From contig JAGXFL010000007.1 of NCBI GenBank assembly GCA_024637295.1, forward strand, positions 37,526 through 101,525: DNA of 64,000 nucleotides. Direction: 5' to 3'. The notes under the pieces are model-generated. The model made no database searches. It was not told the origin of the DNA and saw nothing but the letters and a program-made list of their open reading frames with translations. This DNA comes from Sulfuricurvum sp. Lineage in GTDB: Bacteria; Campylobacterota; Campylobacteria; Campylobacterales; Sulfurimonadaceae. Below, in pieces: positions 1 to 10,000 of the stretch. The position numbers and the translations under genes were made by a program. Position 1 is the first letter of the stretch. Every line of letters starts with the position of its first letter.

Positions 1-110
1 AGGATCAGGCTGGATTGGACGCCTATGCACCACACAGTGCCCATCAGGCAGTCGTGAGTGTCATCAAAGAGGTAACAACGCTTTCGAAAGTGGTGGATTA
101 CATCATCTAA
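1..110 (+). CDS. 3' end of an unidentified gene (partial)
   Basis: An open frame enters from the left edge and ends at TAA 108-110. The visible C-terminus reads DQAGLDAYAPHSAHQAVVSVIKEV and onward to VDYII. The phrase GLDAYAPHSAHQAV loosely resembles the end of a cobalamin-binding or similar alpha/beta domain, but 35 residues are too few to name a family. The stop overlaps the stop of the ABC-F gene on the other strand by 3 nt, so the two genes converge tail to tail with no room for a separate terminator. Confidence 0.6.
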   Translation, partial: DQAGLDAYAPHSAHQAVVSVIKEVTTLSKVVDYII

Positions 111-2062
111 GCATTTTTAAGCGCTTCGATCTGCTCTGCTTTCTCTTCGATAGTAAGCAGCTCATCCACCTTTTTTTCGTAAAGGGCTTTAGTTGTCTCA
201 AGCTCCTGTGCTAGGACGCTGATCCCTTTTTTCTCATAACATTTTGGATCGGCCAGACAGGCGTTGATCTCGTCGATCTGTTTTTCGAGTGCATCGATTT
301 CCAGAGGAAGTTTTTCCAGTGCTTTTTGTTCGTTAAAGGTGAGTTTGAAGACTTTTGGTTTCTCATTTAAAACGGTGACCGCAGGGGAAGATTTTGTAAA
401 CTCTGCTTCCATCGCGTCCATCTCATTGAACTCTTTTTCATCTTCGAGATATTCGCTATAGGGTTTGAAACTTTCTTCGATCGTTCCATCCCCTTTGAAT
501 ATAAAGAGCTTTTTGGCGATCTTATCCACAAAATAACGGTCATGGCTTACCAAGATGACGGCACCTTGAAAGTTTTGGAGTTTCTCTTCGAGGATATTGA
601 TGGTAGGGATGTCGAGATCATTAGTCGGTTCATCGAGGATGAGACAGTCCACTTTTTTGGTAAACAGTAATGCTAACGCGACACGGTTTTTTTCACCGCC
701 GCTGAGTGTTCCTACTTTTTTATCCAAAAACTCTCTGGGAAAAAGGAAGTTTTTGAGATAGCCGTAGACATGGTAATCGGTCCCCTGGGCATCGACGCGA
801 TCACCGCCATGTGGACAGAAGGTCTCGATGAGATTGAGGTTGTCATCGAGCATCTCGCGGTGCTGATCAAAATAGCCGATGGAAAGCTCTCCCATCTTGA
901 TGATACCGCTGGTGGGTTTTAGACGTCCTAACAGTGCTTTTAACAGCGTCGACTTACCGCTTCCGTTGGGTCCTACTACCGCAATGACATCTTTTTGCAA
1001 AATGCGGGTAGTGAAGTCTTTGATGAGGACTTTATCACCCAGAGTCAGCCCTAGATGTTCCACTTCGAATAGCATCTTTTGGCGGTTTATCCCCTCACCG
1101 CGGTTGAAGTGTTTGGCTTCACGTTCGAGTTCGAGTTTCATCTTGCGGATTTTACTGGGGTTGTTTTTGGCATCTTCTCGCAGTTGTAGTACTCGTTGTT
1201 TGCGTCCTTCATTACGTTTTAGACGTGCTTTTACACCGCGTGAAAGCCACTCGTTTTCGGTTTTGAGCAGTTTTAGCATATTATCATGCTGTTGTGCCAT
1301 GGTTCGCAGCAACTCTTGCTTTTGCTCCAGATAGTTGCTGTAGCCGCCGCTAAACTCTCGTAGAGAGCAATCTTCGACTTCGATGGTCTTCGTAGCGATC
1401 TGATCGATGAAGTAACGGTCATGGGAGATAAACAGCAGGGTAAAGCGCTCTTTTAGTATAAGCTCTTCGAGAAACTCGACCATGTAGACATCGAGATGAT
1501 TGGTAGGCTCATCCAGCAGGAGTATATCGGGTTTGAGTAACAGCAAAGATGCCAGAGCAACACGGCGCTGTTCGCCACCGCTGAGGAGATCGACTTTTTT
1601 GGATTCATACTCTTTGAGCATGAAGTGGTGCATGATCCGCTCGATCTTGTCGTCCAAATTCCACGCATTGTGATGATCCAAATAACTGGTGATACGGGAT
1701 TGCTCATCCAAAAGTGCTGCATTGTCGTATTGGGTTGCTAGAAGTGTGGATATCTCGTCAAAACGGATTTTTGAGGTACGTAGTTCTCCCAAACCTGCTT
1801 CGACTGCTTCGCGTACGGTATGACTAGGATCGAACTTCGGGACTTGTGAGAGCATCTTGATCTCGATACCTTGTCGGGTGATGCGCTCTCCGCCATCGGC
1901 ATCCAGAGAGTTGTTGACCAGTTTCATCAGAGTTGATTTTCCACTGCCGTTTTTACCGACGATGACAACACGTTCACCCTCGTCGATGTGAAAATTGATA
2001 TTTTCTAAGATTTTTTGCGCTTCGTAGTGTTTGCTGACGTTGAGTAGGTCGACTAATGCCAT
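107..2062 (-). CDS. uup: ABC-F family ATPase (Uup-type)
   Basis: This is a cytoplasmic ABC-F protein of 651 aa with two nucleotide-binding domains and no membrane segment. Domain 1 has Walker A GKNGSGKST, signature LSGGEQRRVALAS and Walker B LLLDEPTNHLD. Domain 2 has GPNGSGKST, LSGGEKNRVALAL and LILDEPTNDLD. A charged linker between them matches the ABC-F interdomain linker. The last ~90 residues are Glu/Lys-rich and predicted to form a coiled coil, as in the DNA-binding C-terminus of Uup, which is why I prefer Uup to EttA. Family members act on ribosomes or on branched DNA intermediates. The start at MALVDLL is 3 nt after the stop of the upstream small membrane protein, so the two genes are probably co-transcribed. 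Confidence 0.9.
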   Translation of the reverse strand: MALVDLLNVSKHYEAQKILENINFHIDEGERVVIVGKNGSGKSTLMKLVNNSLDADGGERITRQGIEIKMLSQVPKFDPSHTVREAVEAGLGELRTSKIRFDEISTLLATQYDNAALLDEQSRITSYLDHHNAWNLDDKIERIMHHFMLKEYESKKVDLLSGGEQRRVALASLLLLKPDILLLDEPTNHLDVYMVEFLEELILKERFTLLFISHDRYFIDQIATKTIEVEDCSLREFSGGYSNYLEQKQELLRTMAQQHDNMLKLLKTENEWLSRGVKARLKRNEGRKQRVLQLREDAKNNPSKIRKMKLELEREAKHFNRGEGINRQKMLFEVEHLGLTLGDKVLIKDFTTRILQKDVIAVVGPNGSGKSTLLKALLGRLKPTSGIIKMGELSIGYFDQHREMLDDNLNLIETFCPHGGDRVDAQGTDYHVYGYLKNFLFPREFLDKKVGTLSGGEKNRVALALLFTKKVDCLILDEPTNDLDIPTINILEEKLQNFQGAVILVSHDRYFVDKIAKKLFIFKGDGTIEESFKPYSEYLEDEKEFNEMDAMEAEFTKSSPAVTVLNEKPKVFKLTFNEQKALEKLPLEIDALEKQIDEINACLADPKCYEKKGISVLAQELETTKALYEKKVDELLTIEEKAEQIEALKNA

Positions 2063-2065
2063 GGG

Positions 2066-2398
2066 TTATTCCGTTGGTTGTGAGATGGTAAAACAGGCAT
2101 TGCGTGATAGGTACCATGTCGCGATGGCATAATCGGTATATTCGTATTCACGTTGGGATACAGGGATAGAGTCATTACGCAGTTTGGAACGCAGTATCCC
2201 AAAGAGGATATAGCCTAGTAATAGGGTACCAATAGCGATAAACCAATCACTCATCCACCACACTAACAGGGCTAAGAGATAATTGCCAAAACTTAGACTC
2301 CATCCCAGCAGACGCGCCATAAAACGGCATTTACGGGTGGGAAGCGTAGGAGTTGTATCGATGTGGAAAGTAAAGGGCTCGCTGTTCATGGACGCCAT
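2066..2398 (-). CDS. small membrane protein, hypothetical
   Basis: This is an unrecognised 110-aa protein. It has a polar N-terminus, two adjacent hydrophobic stretches (about residues 32-48 and 50-67, LLALLVWW and IAIGTLLLGYILFGI) and a polar C-terminus. It probably sits in the inner membrane as a hairpin. It lies just upstream of uup in the same direction. The start is uncertain: the called ATG at 2398 overlaps a TATAAT hexamer on the same strand (2397-2402). A second ATG at 2389 (MNSEPFTF) would fit a leaderless transcript from that hexamer. No function can be proposed. Confidence 0.6.
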   Translation of the reverse strand: MASMNSEPFTFHIDTTPTLPTRKCRFMARLLGWSLSFGNYLLALLVWWMSDWFIAIGTLLLGYILFGILRSKLRNDSIPVSQREYEYTDYAIATWYLSRNACFTISQPTE

Positions 2399-2431
2399 TA
2401 TAGCTTAGGTGAGCTTTACTGCATTGTGGTA

Positions 2432-4663
2432 TCAGGTATTTAGCCATTTAGCCAGCACATTTTGCAATACCGCTTTCTCGATCGGTTTGGCAATGTGGTC
2501 ATTCATCCCTGCTTGGATCGCTAACTTCAAATCGTCTTGCAGTACCGCTGCACTCAGTGCGATGATGGGGATTGTTGCTTTTCCTGGCAGTTTGCGTATC
2601 TCTTTTGTGGCTTCAAGCCCATCCATCACCGGCATTTGCAAGTCCATCAAAATCGCATCAAACTCTTCGTGCTGGACACACTCTACGGCCTCTTGGCCAT
2701 TGTTGGCGATTGTATAGGTAATGCCCATTTGCTTAAGGCGTTCTGTGGCTACAAGCTGGTTAAGTTCATTATCTTCGACGAGTAGAAGGTGCAGGGGTTT
2801 GTGGTTTGGGAGTGGTGGATGTGTGAGGTCTTGAGTTGATTCACTCATAAACGTCGGTGCAGGATGCAACACTATTGTAAAGGTAAACGTACTTCCCTTT
2901 CCAGAGACACTGTGCACTGTTATTTCTCCTCCCATGAGGTCTACGAGTTCTTTGGTAATCATGAGCCCCAATCCAGAACCGCCGTATTTGCGTGTGAATG
3001 AGGTATCGACTTGGGAGAAGGGCTGGAAGAGGAGCGCTTGATCCTCATCACTTATCCCGATGCCACTGTCGCTGATGGTAAAGGTGAGCTTCTCCTGATC
3101 TTCCTGTGGCGTTGAAGTGATCGAGATACGCACGAACCCTTTTTCGGTGAATTTCAGTGCATTTACCGCTAAGTTGCTCAAAATCTGCTGCAAGCGTAAT
3201 GGATCTCCCAAGAGCATACGCGGAACATTATCGTCGATATATGTTTCAAAGCTGAGCTGTTTTCTTTCGGCTTTATAGGAAAGCATTGCATGTAGATTAT
3301 TCATGATATCGTCTAAATTGAAGGTAATTACTTCAAGTAACAGTTTATGTGCTTCGATTTTTGAGTAATCCAAAATATTATTAAGAACACTCAAAAGTGC
3401 TTTGGAAGCAATGTCGGATTTTTCGAGATATTCACGTTGCAGTGGATTCAACTGGGTTTGAAGTAGCAGTTCGGTCAAACCGATGACACCGTTGAGCGGG
3501 GTGCGGATCTCGTGGGACATATTGGCTAAAAAGTCACTTTTTGATTTATTGGCACGTTCAGCGGCTTCTTTTGCCATGATGCGTGACTCTTCCAGGGTTT
3601 TATTGGCCGTAACGTCCTGAGTTATCCCAACGACTCCCAGTACAGATCCATCTTTTCCGTATTTGATTCTAGCAGCACAATAGATGTATTTGATACCGCT
3701 GGGAACCACGATACGATAAGTTACTTCAAGAGGCTGTAATTTTTTGACAGATGTGAGTAACAGTTCTACCGTTTTTTCTACATCATCAAGGTGGCATCGT
3801 GATGTCCACTCTTCAAAAGCCAACTGTACATCCACAAGATCCAATGACATCTCGAATATCTCAAGTACTTTAAGATCGGCAGAGAAGGTATGTGTTGCAA
3901 GATTATAAAACCAAATCCCAATTCCTGCGGCTTGAGTTGCTAGTTGAAGCTGATTAGCAGTCTGAGATAATTGAAGGTTTTTTTCCTTCAGACTCTCTTG
4001 AAGCAAGATCTCTTCGGTGATGTTATGAACGGTACCACGTGACTGTATGGGTTGTCCATCGGGAGCGTACATAGTCTCTCCCTGTTCACTAACATACTTG
4101 ACACGACCATCCACCATGAGAAGCCGATGTACATAGTTGTAGGATGTATGGTGTTCAACGGAATATTGATATGCTTCATCGACTTTTGCTCGGTCTTCAG
4201 GATGAATGGCGTTTAAAAACCCTTCATACGTTGGTATATGTTGTTCTTTTTCTAATTCAAACAGCTCATAGATTTCATCAGACCATTCCAGTTCTCCTGT
4301 TCGCAAGTTGAGATTCCAGCTGCCGAGTTTTGCGATTTGTTGCGCTTCGTTTAGATGTTGAGTGGCAATGTATATTTTTTTCATAGACAGTGTATTGTCT
4401 TCATAAAGTTCATTGAGCTTTTGGTTTTTGGTTTCCAAAAGGGTACGTTTATGATCAAAGGATAGAAGCGTTATCAACAACAGCAGATTAAAAAACGTTC
4501 CACCTACCAAAACATAGGGAGCAACATCGAGATGGTTTTTAAACAATGAGTAGGAAAGGGCTAGGGTTAGTAGCATAGAGAGGGTAAAAAGAATCCATAT
4601 AAAGGATTTATTCATCATATTTAAGAAAATACAATTACCATTAAACGGGTTCATTTTTAACAC
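2432..4663 (-). CDS. membrane hybrid histidine kinase (2 PAS, HisKA, HATPase, REC)
   Basis: This 743-aa sensor kinase has a fused receiver. Two membrane helices (about 20-40 and 48-70) leave almost no periplasmic loop, so sensing is probably cytoplasmic or intramembrane. Two PAS domains follow (about 105-225 and 240-360). The HisKA box is SHEIRTPLNG near residue 382. The ATPase domain has NALKFTEKG, DSGIGIS and GGSGLGL. The C-terminal receiver (about 620-740) has LLLVEDNELN, phospho-acceptor Asp in ILMDLQMPVMDG and the Lys of IAKPI. The start is GTG at 4663, placed by a GGAG ribosome site 5 nt upstream that sits between it and the stop of the preceding response-regulator gene. It is the last gene of a four-gene signalling operon. 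The signal is unknown. Confidence 0.9.
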   Translation of the reverse strand: MLKMNPFNGNCIFLNMMNKSFIWILFTLSMLLTLALSYSLFKNHLDVAPYVLVGGTFFNLLLLITLLSFDHKRTLLETKNQKLNELYEDNTLSMKKIYIATQHLNEAQQIAKLGSWNLNLRTGELEWSDEIYELFELEKEQHIPTYEGFLNAIHPEDRAKVDEAYQYSVEHHTSYNYVHRLLMVDGRVKYVSEQGETMYAPDGQPIQSRGTVHNITEEILLQESLKEKNLQLSQTANQLQLATQAAGIGIWFYNLATHTFSADLKVLEIFEMSLDLVDVQLAFEEWTSRCHLDDVEKTVELLLTSVKKLQPLEVTYRIVVPSGIKYIYCAARIKYGKDGSVLGVVGITQDVTANKTLEESRIMAKEAAERANKSKSDFLANMSHEIRTPLNGVIGLTELLLQTQLNPLQREYLEKSDIASKALLSVLNNILDYSKIEAHKLLLEVITFNLDDIMNNLHAMLSYKAERKQLSFETYIDDNVPRMLLGDPLRLQQILSNLAVNALKFTEKGFVRISITSTPQEDQEKLTFTISDSGIGISDEDQALLFQPFSQVDTSFTRKYGGSGLGLMITKELVDLMGGEITVHSVSGKGSTFTFTIVLHPAPTFMSESTQDLTHPPLPNHKPLHLLLVEDNELNQLVATERLKQMGITYTIANNGQEAVECVQHEEFDAILMDLQMPVMDGLEATKEIRKLPGKATIPIIALSAAVLQDDLKLAIQAGMNDHIAKPIEKAVLQNVLAKWLNT

Positions 4664-4672
4664 GGTATCTCC

Positions 4673-6004
4673 TTAAAAAAATTCGAATCCATCTCCATCA
4701 TCCAAATTGATCTCTTCGGGCGGTGAGAGGAAGGATTGAACCATCTGTATGTTAGAAATAATCGATGCATCCATGAAATGAACAGAAGGGGCACCTTCAT
4801 AGAAGACGCTTCGAAACCATATGATTAGATCATTATTGAAACTTTTACACAGTGCGGACATTTGTGATGCCATCTCGATAAATATTTTTTCATCTTTTTG
4901 GATAATGGAGGTTAAGTCACGAATGGCTATTCCTAATGTCTGGGTTTGGCTGTAGAGCATGAGGATGCTTGATGTACGATCAAATGCACTATTGATCTGA
5001 TCGACATCGTCACCGTTTAGTTCGTTACTTCCCATCCACATAAACTGGGTTGCAAGCTCGTTGAGTTTTAGCTCCAGCGAGGTGAGATCTTCGGACTCCA
5101 TAAAGTCAAATATTTGAAGTGTTTCAGCCTGTTTTTGATAGCTGACCTCTGTTTGTATTTGCGGTTGTGCTTGAACACTTTGGACGATCTGCTCTTCTGT
5201 AATTGTTTTTTGAACAATCGGAGTAAGAATTGGAGCATACTCTTTGGTCACTTGGAACGAGAGAATATTAGGAGATAGTTTATAGTCGGCATTATGGAGA
5301 TAATTTTCGATGAGTTGAGTGATCTTAGCTTGTGGGATGATATGGATATTGGTAATCGAGAAAAAATAGTGCTCTTCATTCTCTTCCATGATGATTTGAG
5401 GCTGCACTTTGCGCAAGAGCATCACTTGCCCTAGCTGGTACATGAAGCGGATCAGATCGCTCAAAAAGTTGGTTCGGACATTGTCTTTGATCATACTTAA
5501 CATCGATTCCCATAATTGGGCGAGATCCTCTTCGTTTTCTATGAGATAGGTAGTCTTGTAACAGAAAATCTCGTTGCAAAACGAATTGATACTTTGTTTA
5601 GCGGTTGGAGCATGTTTATCATTGTTCATCATGTTGATGTATAAATGAAGTCGACGTTTGAAGACATCAGGCTGAATCGGTTTGACAAAATAGTCTTTTG
5701 CACCGTTTCGCAGTGCTTGGATCTGGTTTTCCTCATCTCCTTGGGTTGAAACGATTACGATGATTGCATTGGGCTGTATACTGCTGATACGCTTGGTAGC
5801 TTCGATGCCGTTCATGTTGGGCATCAAGATGTCCATAAAAATCAGGTCAAACGATTCCTCTTGACACAAAGCGACCGCTTCGATTCCGTCATTGGCGGTT
5901 TGGATGTGTATCGTTTCGCCGTGTTGTTCACAGTATTGGTTGATGTAGGCTTCTAAGATCGTTTGGTTTAGGGTTTGGTCATCGACAATTAGTATATTTT
6001 TCAT
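4673..6004 (-). CDS. response regulator with uncharacterised C-terminal region
   Basis: This 443-aa protein has an N-terminal receiver (1-120): ILIVDDQ acidic pocket, acceptor Asp in LIFMDILMPNMNG and Lys in YFVKPI. The remaining ~320 residues match no output domain I recognise: no DNA-binding helix-turn-helix, GGDEF, EAL or HD motif. A middle part (about 145-265) is mixed alpha/beta. The final ~140 residues look mostly helical, and the protein ends in the acidic tail EEINLDDGDGFEFF. It lies 6 nt downstream of the HD-GYP regulator gene and 9 nt upstream of the membrane hybrid kinase gene, so it is probably phosphorylated by one of the two kinases of the operon. The output could be protein binding. 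Confidence 0.85.
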   Translation of the reverse strand: MKNILIVDDQTLNQTILEAYINQYCEQHGETIHIQTANDGIEAVALCQEESFDLIFMDILMPNMNGIEATKRISSIQPNAIIVIVSTQGDEENQIQALRNGAKDYFVKPIQPDVFKRRLHLYINMMNNDKHAPTAKQSINSFCNEIFCYKTTYLIENEEDLAQLWESMLSMIKDNVRTNFLSDLIRFMYQLGQVMLLRKVQPQIIMEENEEHYFFSITNIHIIPQAKITQLIENYLHNADYKLSPNILSFQVTKEYAPILTPIVQKTITEEQIVQSVQAQPQIQTEVSYQKQAETLQIFDFMESEDLTSLELKLNELATQFMWMGSNELNGDDVDQINSAFDRTSSILMLYSQTQTLGIAIRDLTSIIQKDEKIFIEMASQMSALCKSFNNDLIIWFRSVFYEGAPSVHFMDASIISNIQMVQSFLSPPEEINLDDGDGFEFF

Positions 6005-6010
6005 ATAGTA

Positions 6011-7099
6011 TTAATCCTGATATTGAGTATGTATGGTATGAACTTCATCTAAATGATCGGTAAAAAGATCGATCAACACAGGATCGAAATGTGTGCCGGA
6101 ATTTTGGTGCAAAAAAGCGATTGCATCATCAAAGGACCATGCTTTTTTGTAGGGGCGTACAGAGGTGAGGGCATCAAAAACATCGGCAATAGCGACGATA
6201 CGTCCGTACAGAGGGATCTGTTCGCCTATAAGACCATGGGGATAACCGCTCCCATCGTACTTTTCATGATGGCTGGCTGCGATAATGTGCCCGGCTTGAA
6301 GATAGGGACTTGTGGAATCTTGGAGGATATCCGCTCCGATGAGTGCATGCTGACGCATGATTTTCATCTCGTCTTCATCGAGTTTCCCGGGTTTTAGAAG
6401 GATATTGTCGGGGGTTCCTACCTTGCCGATATCGTGTAAAGGGGCGGCAAAGTGTAAGATGTTTTGTTCGCTTTCATCGAGGTTAAGGCATCGCGCCATG
6501 AGGACTGCATAGCCTGATACCCGTTTAATATGGTTAGCGGTTTCTTCGTCTTTGTACTCAGCTGTTCGGGAGAGGACACGTAGGGTCTCATGCTCTTTTT
6601 GTTCCAAAGTGATGTATGATTCTGTCAATTCTTCGATGGTTTTATGGAGGCTTTCGGTAGCTTTGTCTATTTGTGTACGGAGATATTTCTCTTGATCGTT
6701 TAGGCGCATTATGGCTCTACGCAGTTTGATGAAATTGCGAACACGGTTTAGGAGAATAACCTTATTGACCGGCTTTTTGATGAAGTCATTGACGCCTGCC
6801 ATAAGTGCCTGTATTTGAACCGAATCTTCAGCATCACTGGCAGTGATCATGATCACAGGTGCATCAGCATCAAACCTTTTAAGAATCGTTGTGGTCTCAA
6901 TTCCGTTCATCATAGGCATCTCATAGTCGACGAGCACCATGTCAAAAGGGTGATTACGCATATACTCAACTGCGGCATGCGGATCGGTGAAATTGACAAA
7001 CGTCGCATCGACCTCTTGTAAGTAAGTCTCGATCAAGAGGAGATTCATGTCGTTGTCGTCAATGTTGACAATAATAAAGGGGGTCTTCGTACACTCCAT
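6011..7099 (-). CDS. response regulator with HD-GYP c-di-GMP phosphodiesterase domain
   Basis: This 362-aa protein is REC (about 10-125) followed by a short helical linker and HD-GYP (about 180-350). The receiver has IVNIDDNDMN, acceptor Asp in MVLVDYEMPMMNG and Lys in FIKKPV. The HD-GYP domain keeps HDIGKVGTPDNIL with the metal-binding HD pair, HHEKYDGSGYP with the GYP signature, and IVAIADVFDALTS. It should hydrolyse c-di-GMP under control of receiver phosphorylation. Its first base is also the last base of the 1154-aa kinase gene (position 7099), so translation is probably coupled. With that kinase upstream it forms a plausible kinase-to-phosphodiesterase pathway. Confidence 0.93.
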   Translation of the reverse strand: MECTKTPFIIVNIDDNDMNLLLIETYLQEVDATFVNFTDPHAAVEYMRNHPFDMVLVDYEMPMMNGIETTTILKRFDADAPVIMITASDAEDSVQIQALMAGVNDFIKKPVNKVILLNRVRNFIKLRRAIMRLNDQEKYLRTQIDKATESLHKTIEELTESYITLEQKEHETLRVLSRTAEYKDEETANHIKRVSGYAVLMARCLNLDESEQNILHFAAPLHDIGKVGTPDNILLKPGKLDEDEMKIMRQHALIGADILQDSTSPYLQAGHIIAASHHEKYDGSGYPHGLIGEQIPLYGRIVAIADVFDALTSVRPYKKAWSFDDAIAFLHQNSGTHFDPVLIDLFTDHLDEVHTIHTQYQD

Positions 7100-10000
7100 T
7101 ATGACAGCTCACTTTTCATTTGAGATAGGGTATGCAATACTTGATCTCGCAGCTCATCAAGACGAAGTTTTTGCTGATCATCGGTAAAGGAGAAGAGATC
7201 TTTTTCAAAGGCTTCGCACATGTCTCCCAATGTTTCTAGATAGAGGTTTCTTGATATTCCTTTGAGCGAATGAATCGGCATTTTGAGAGACAGTTTATCA
7301 TTGGCATGCTCATCAAGCTGGGAGAGAATGGTTTCGCAATTACTGACGTATTTTTTAAACAGTTTACACACAGTTTCTTCCGGTAACTCGATTTTAGAGG
7401 CAATAAAGGAGGTAAGCGATCTGTTTTCTGATGTGCTAATCTCAGAAGAAGTGGTCTCTTGTTTGACGATACGGGAATCGAAATATCGGCATAACAGTGC
7501 AGTAAGCTCAGATTTTCGCAGCGGTTTGATCAAATAGTCATCAAGCCCTTGAGTAAGGTAACGGGAAATATTACTGCTAACAGCATCAGCGCTTAGACCG
7601 ATGATTGGTGTGTGAACAGCACCGGTCTCTTTTTCATAGTATAAGATTTGCTGTGTTGCAGTGATTCCGTCCATATTGGGCATATTGATGTCCATGAGTA
7701 CGAGACTATAGTGCCCTTGTACAAATTTTTTAACCGCTTCATAGCCATCGTGCGCGGTTTCATGGGTAATATCAAGTTTATTGAGAAGTTCTTGAATGTA
7801 GAGCTGATTGACTTCATTATCCTCTGCTACAAGGACGTGTAACCCTTCAAATGTAAGGGATAGCGGCTTTTCTGATTTTTGCACAATATGCAGATCATCA
7901 ATCTCAAGACGATGGGCAATGGTTGACCAGCTGATCTCTTCGTTAAAATAGATGACATTATCAGCTTTTAAATCTGTAGGTAGGGAACCTTGATCAAAAG
8001 AAGAGATGATAAATATGGTTGCATGGGTAAACTGCCTTATTATCTTATGTATCTCATCTATGCTCATCATGTCCATAAACAGTATAAGGTGCATCGTCGG
8101 ATCGTCGGTGATATTTTCCAATGAGGAAGTACGAAAGACATGAGAGTCACAGCAGGCAAAACCATTTAAATAGCGCTCAACCAAGATAAAACGAGCAGAC
8201 GGTTTTGGATGGGACAAATATAAGTAGCTCGTGTGCAGCTGGCACTCATAATTTGGTTTTGAAGCGCTGTAGGTAAACTCCAGTGTTACATTGAAGATAC
8301 TCCCTCGTCCAAAAATACTTTTGAAGGACATTTTGCCGTCCATCGCCATAACCACGCGAGTCACGATGTTAAGCCCCAGCCCTGTCCCTCCGAATTCGCG
8401 GGCAATAGAATTATCAGCTTGAACGAACGGTTTAAAAATATTGTCTTTATGTTCAGGACGTACACCGATCCCTTCATCGGCTACCGTAAATCCGATCGTC
8501 ACTTTCCCTTCAGTCGTTTTGAGGCTTTTGATCCGGACAAATACTTTTTTACCGTTAGAGGTAAACTTGATCGCATTACTGATGAGATTGATGAGTACTT
8601 GTTTGAGACGTAAAAAATCGACATTGACCAATGTCGGGAGTTTTGGATCAATAAAGACCAGAAGGTCAACCCCTTTTTTATGGGCGATGGAATAAAACGG
8701 GTAGATGATGGATTCGAGTTCACCGGTGAGATTGATCAGCTCGAGGTTTAAGATTAATTGTTCACGATCGAGTTTCATCACATCCAAAATATCATTGATG
8801 ATCTGTCGCAGTGTTTCTCCGCTGTATTCAATGGTCTTGAGATATTTTTGCTGCTGTTCATTCAGCGGTGTTTCCTCTAATAATTCAGCAAAACCCAAAA
8901 TACCATTGAGGGGTGTGCGTATCTCATGACTCATCGTGGCCAAAAATCGGCTCTCCGCTTCAGAAGAGGCTTTGGCATCGCGTAATGCACGATTTAGCTG
9001 TGTAATATTTTCAAAAGAGACGAGATAGCAGATCCCTTTGGTAAAGTTGTTGTCTTGGATCTTTTCAACGTGGATCGAGAAGACATGATGGTTGAAAAAA
9101 CGGTCTTTCATCGCTACTTTGACAAGTTGGTGGCGCATATCGTACAGACGGTCCAAACAGACGATACGTTCCCCCTCTTGCATGTGAAAAAGATCCTCTG
9201 CATCTAAAAAGAGATCACTGAGATTAGTAAATCCGCATTTTTTCGGATCCAAACTCGAGATCCCCAAAAAGTCCATGAAGCCGCGATTGGACTGCAGGAC
9301 CCCTTTTGTCTTGTCTACCATACATATCAGACTGGTTTGGGCATCGAGGACGTTTTGGATACGACGGCGTTGCTCTTCGATCTCCTGCTGTCTTTCGATA
9401 AGAGGGGTGATGTCGTGGCGGATACTTATGTACTCGATGATCTCATCGTTGTCATTGATAATGGGAGAGATAGTCGAATCAACGTAGTAGCTGCTTCCGT
9501 CTTTTCGTTGGTTTTTGATGATCCCGCGAAACGTTTTTTTGGCTTTGATCGTCTCCCACATCTGTTCGAAAAATAGGGGATAAGTCTCAGGGTGGCGGAT
9601 GATATTATGAGGCTGCCCGATCAGTTCTTCTCTCGTATATCCGGTGATTTCACAAAATGAATCATTCACGTAGCTTATGATCCCTTTGGGATCGGCTTTG
9701 GAGACAATGGAACTTGAATCAATCATCGCTTTGAGCTGGTTGGAGAGGCTTTGTTCGTGATGAAGCCATTTTTTACTGATCTGATAGTCCAGATGATGGG
9801 TCAGTTTGGAAAGGAGTTTTTCATAAGCATAAGGTCTTATCAAAATGCTGTTGACCCCTATGCGGTAAAATTTGGAGGAAAAATTTGTTTCTGCCTCATT
9901 AAGGAGTAAGATGATCGGGATTTCGGATAGTTTAACGACACGGACAAAGTTGATGAGAGCGAATGCCTCTTGAGTATGTTGGGCATTGGTAAAATCCAGT

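Noticed and set aside
8419-8723. Overlapping ORFs antisense to the 1154-aa kinase
   Set aside because: They lie opposite the conserved ATPase region and have no ribosome sites or domains.
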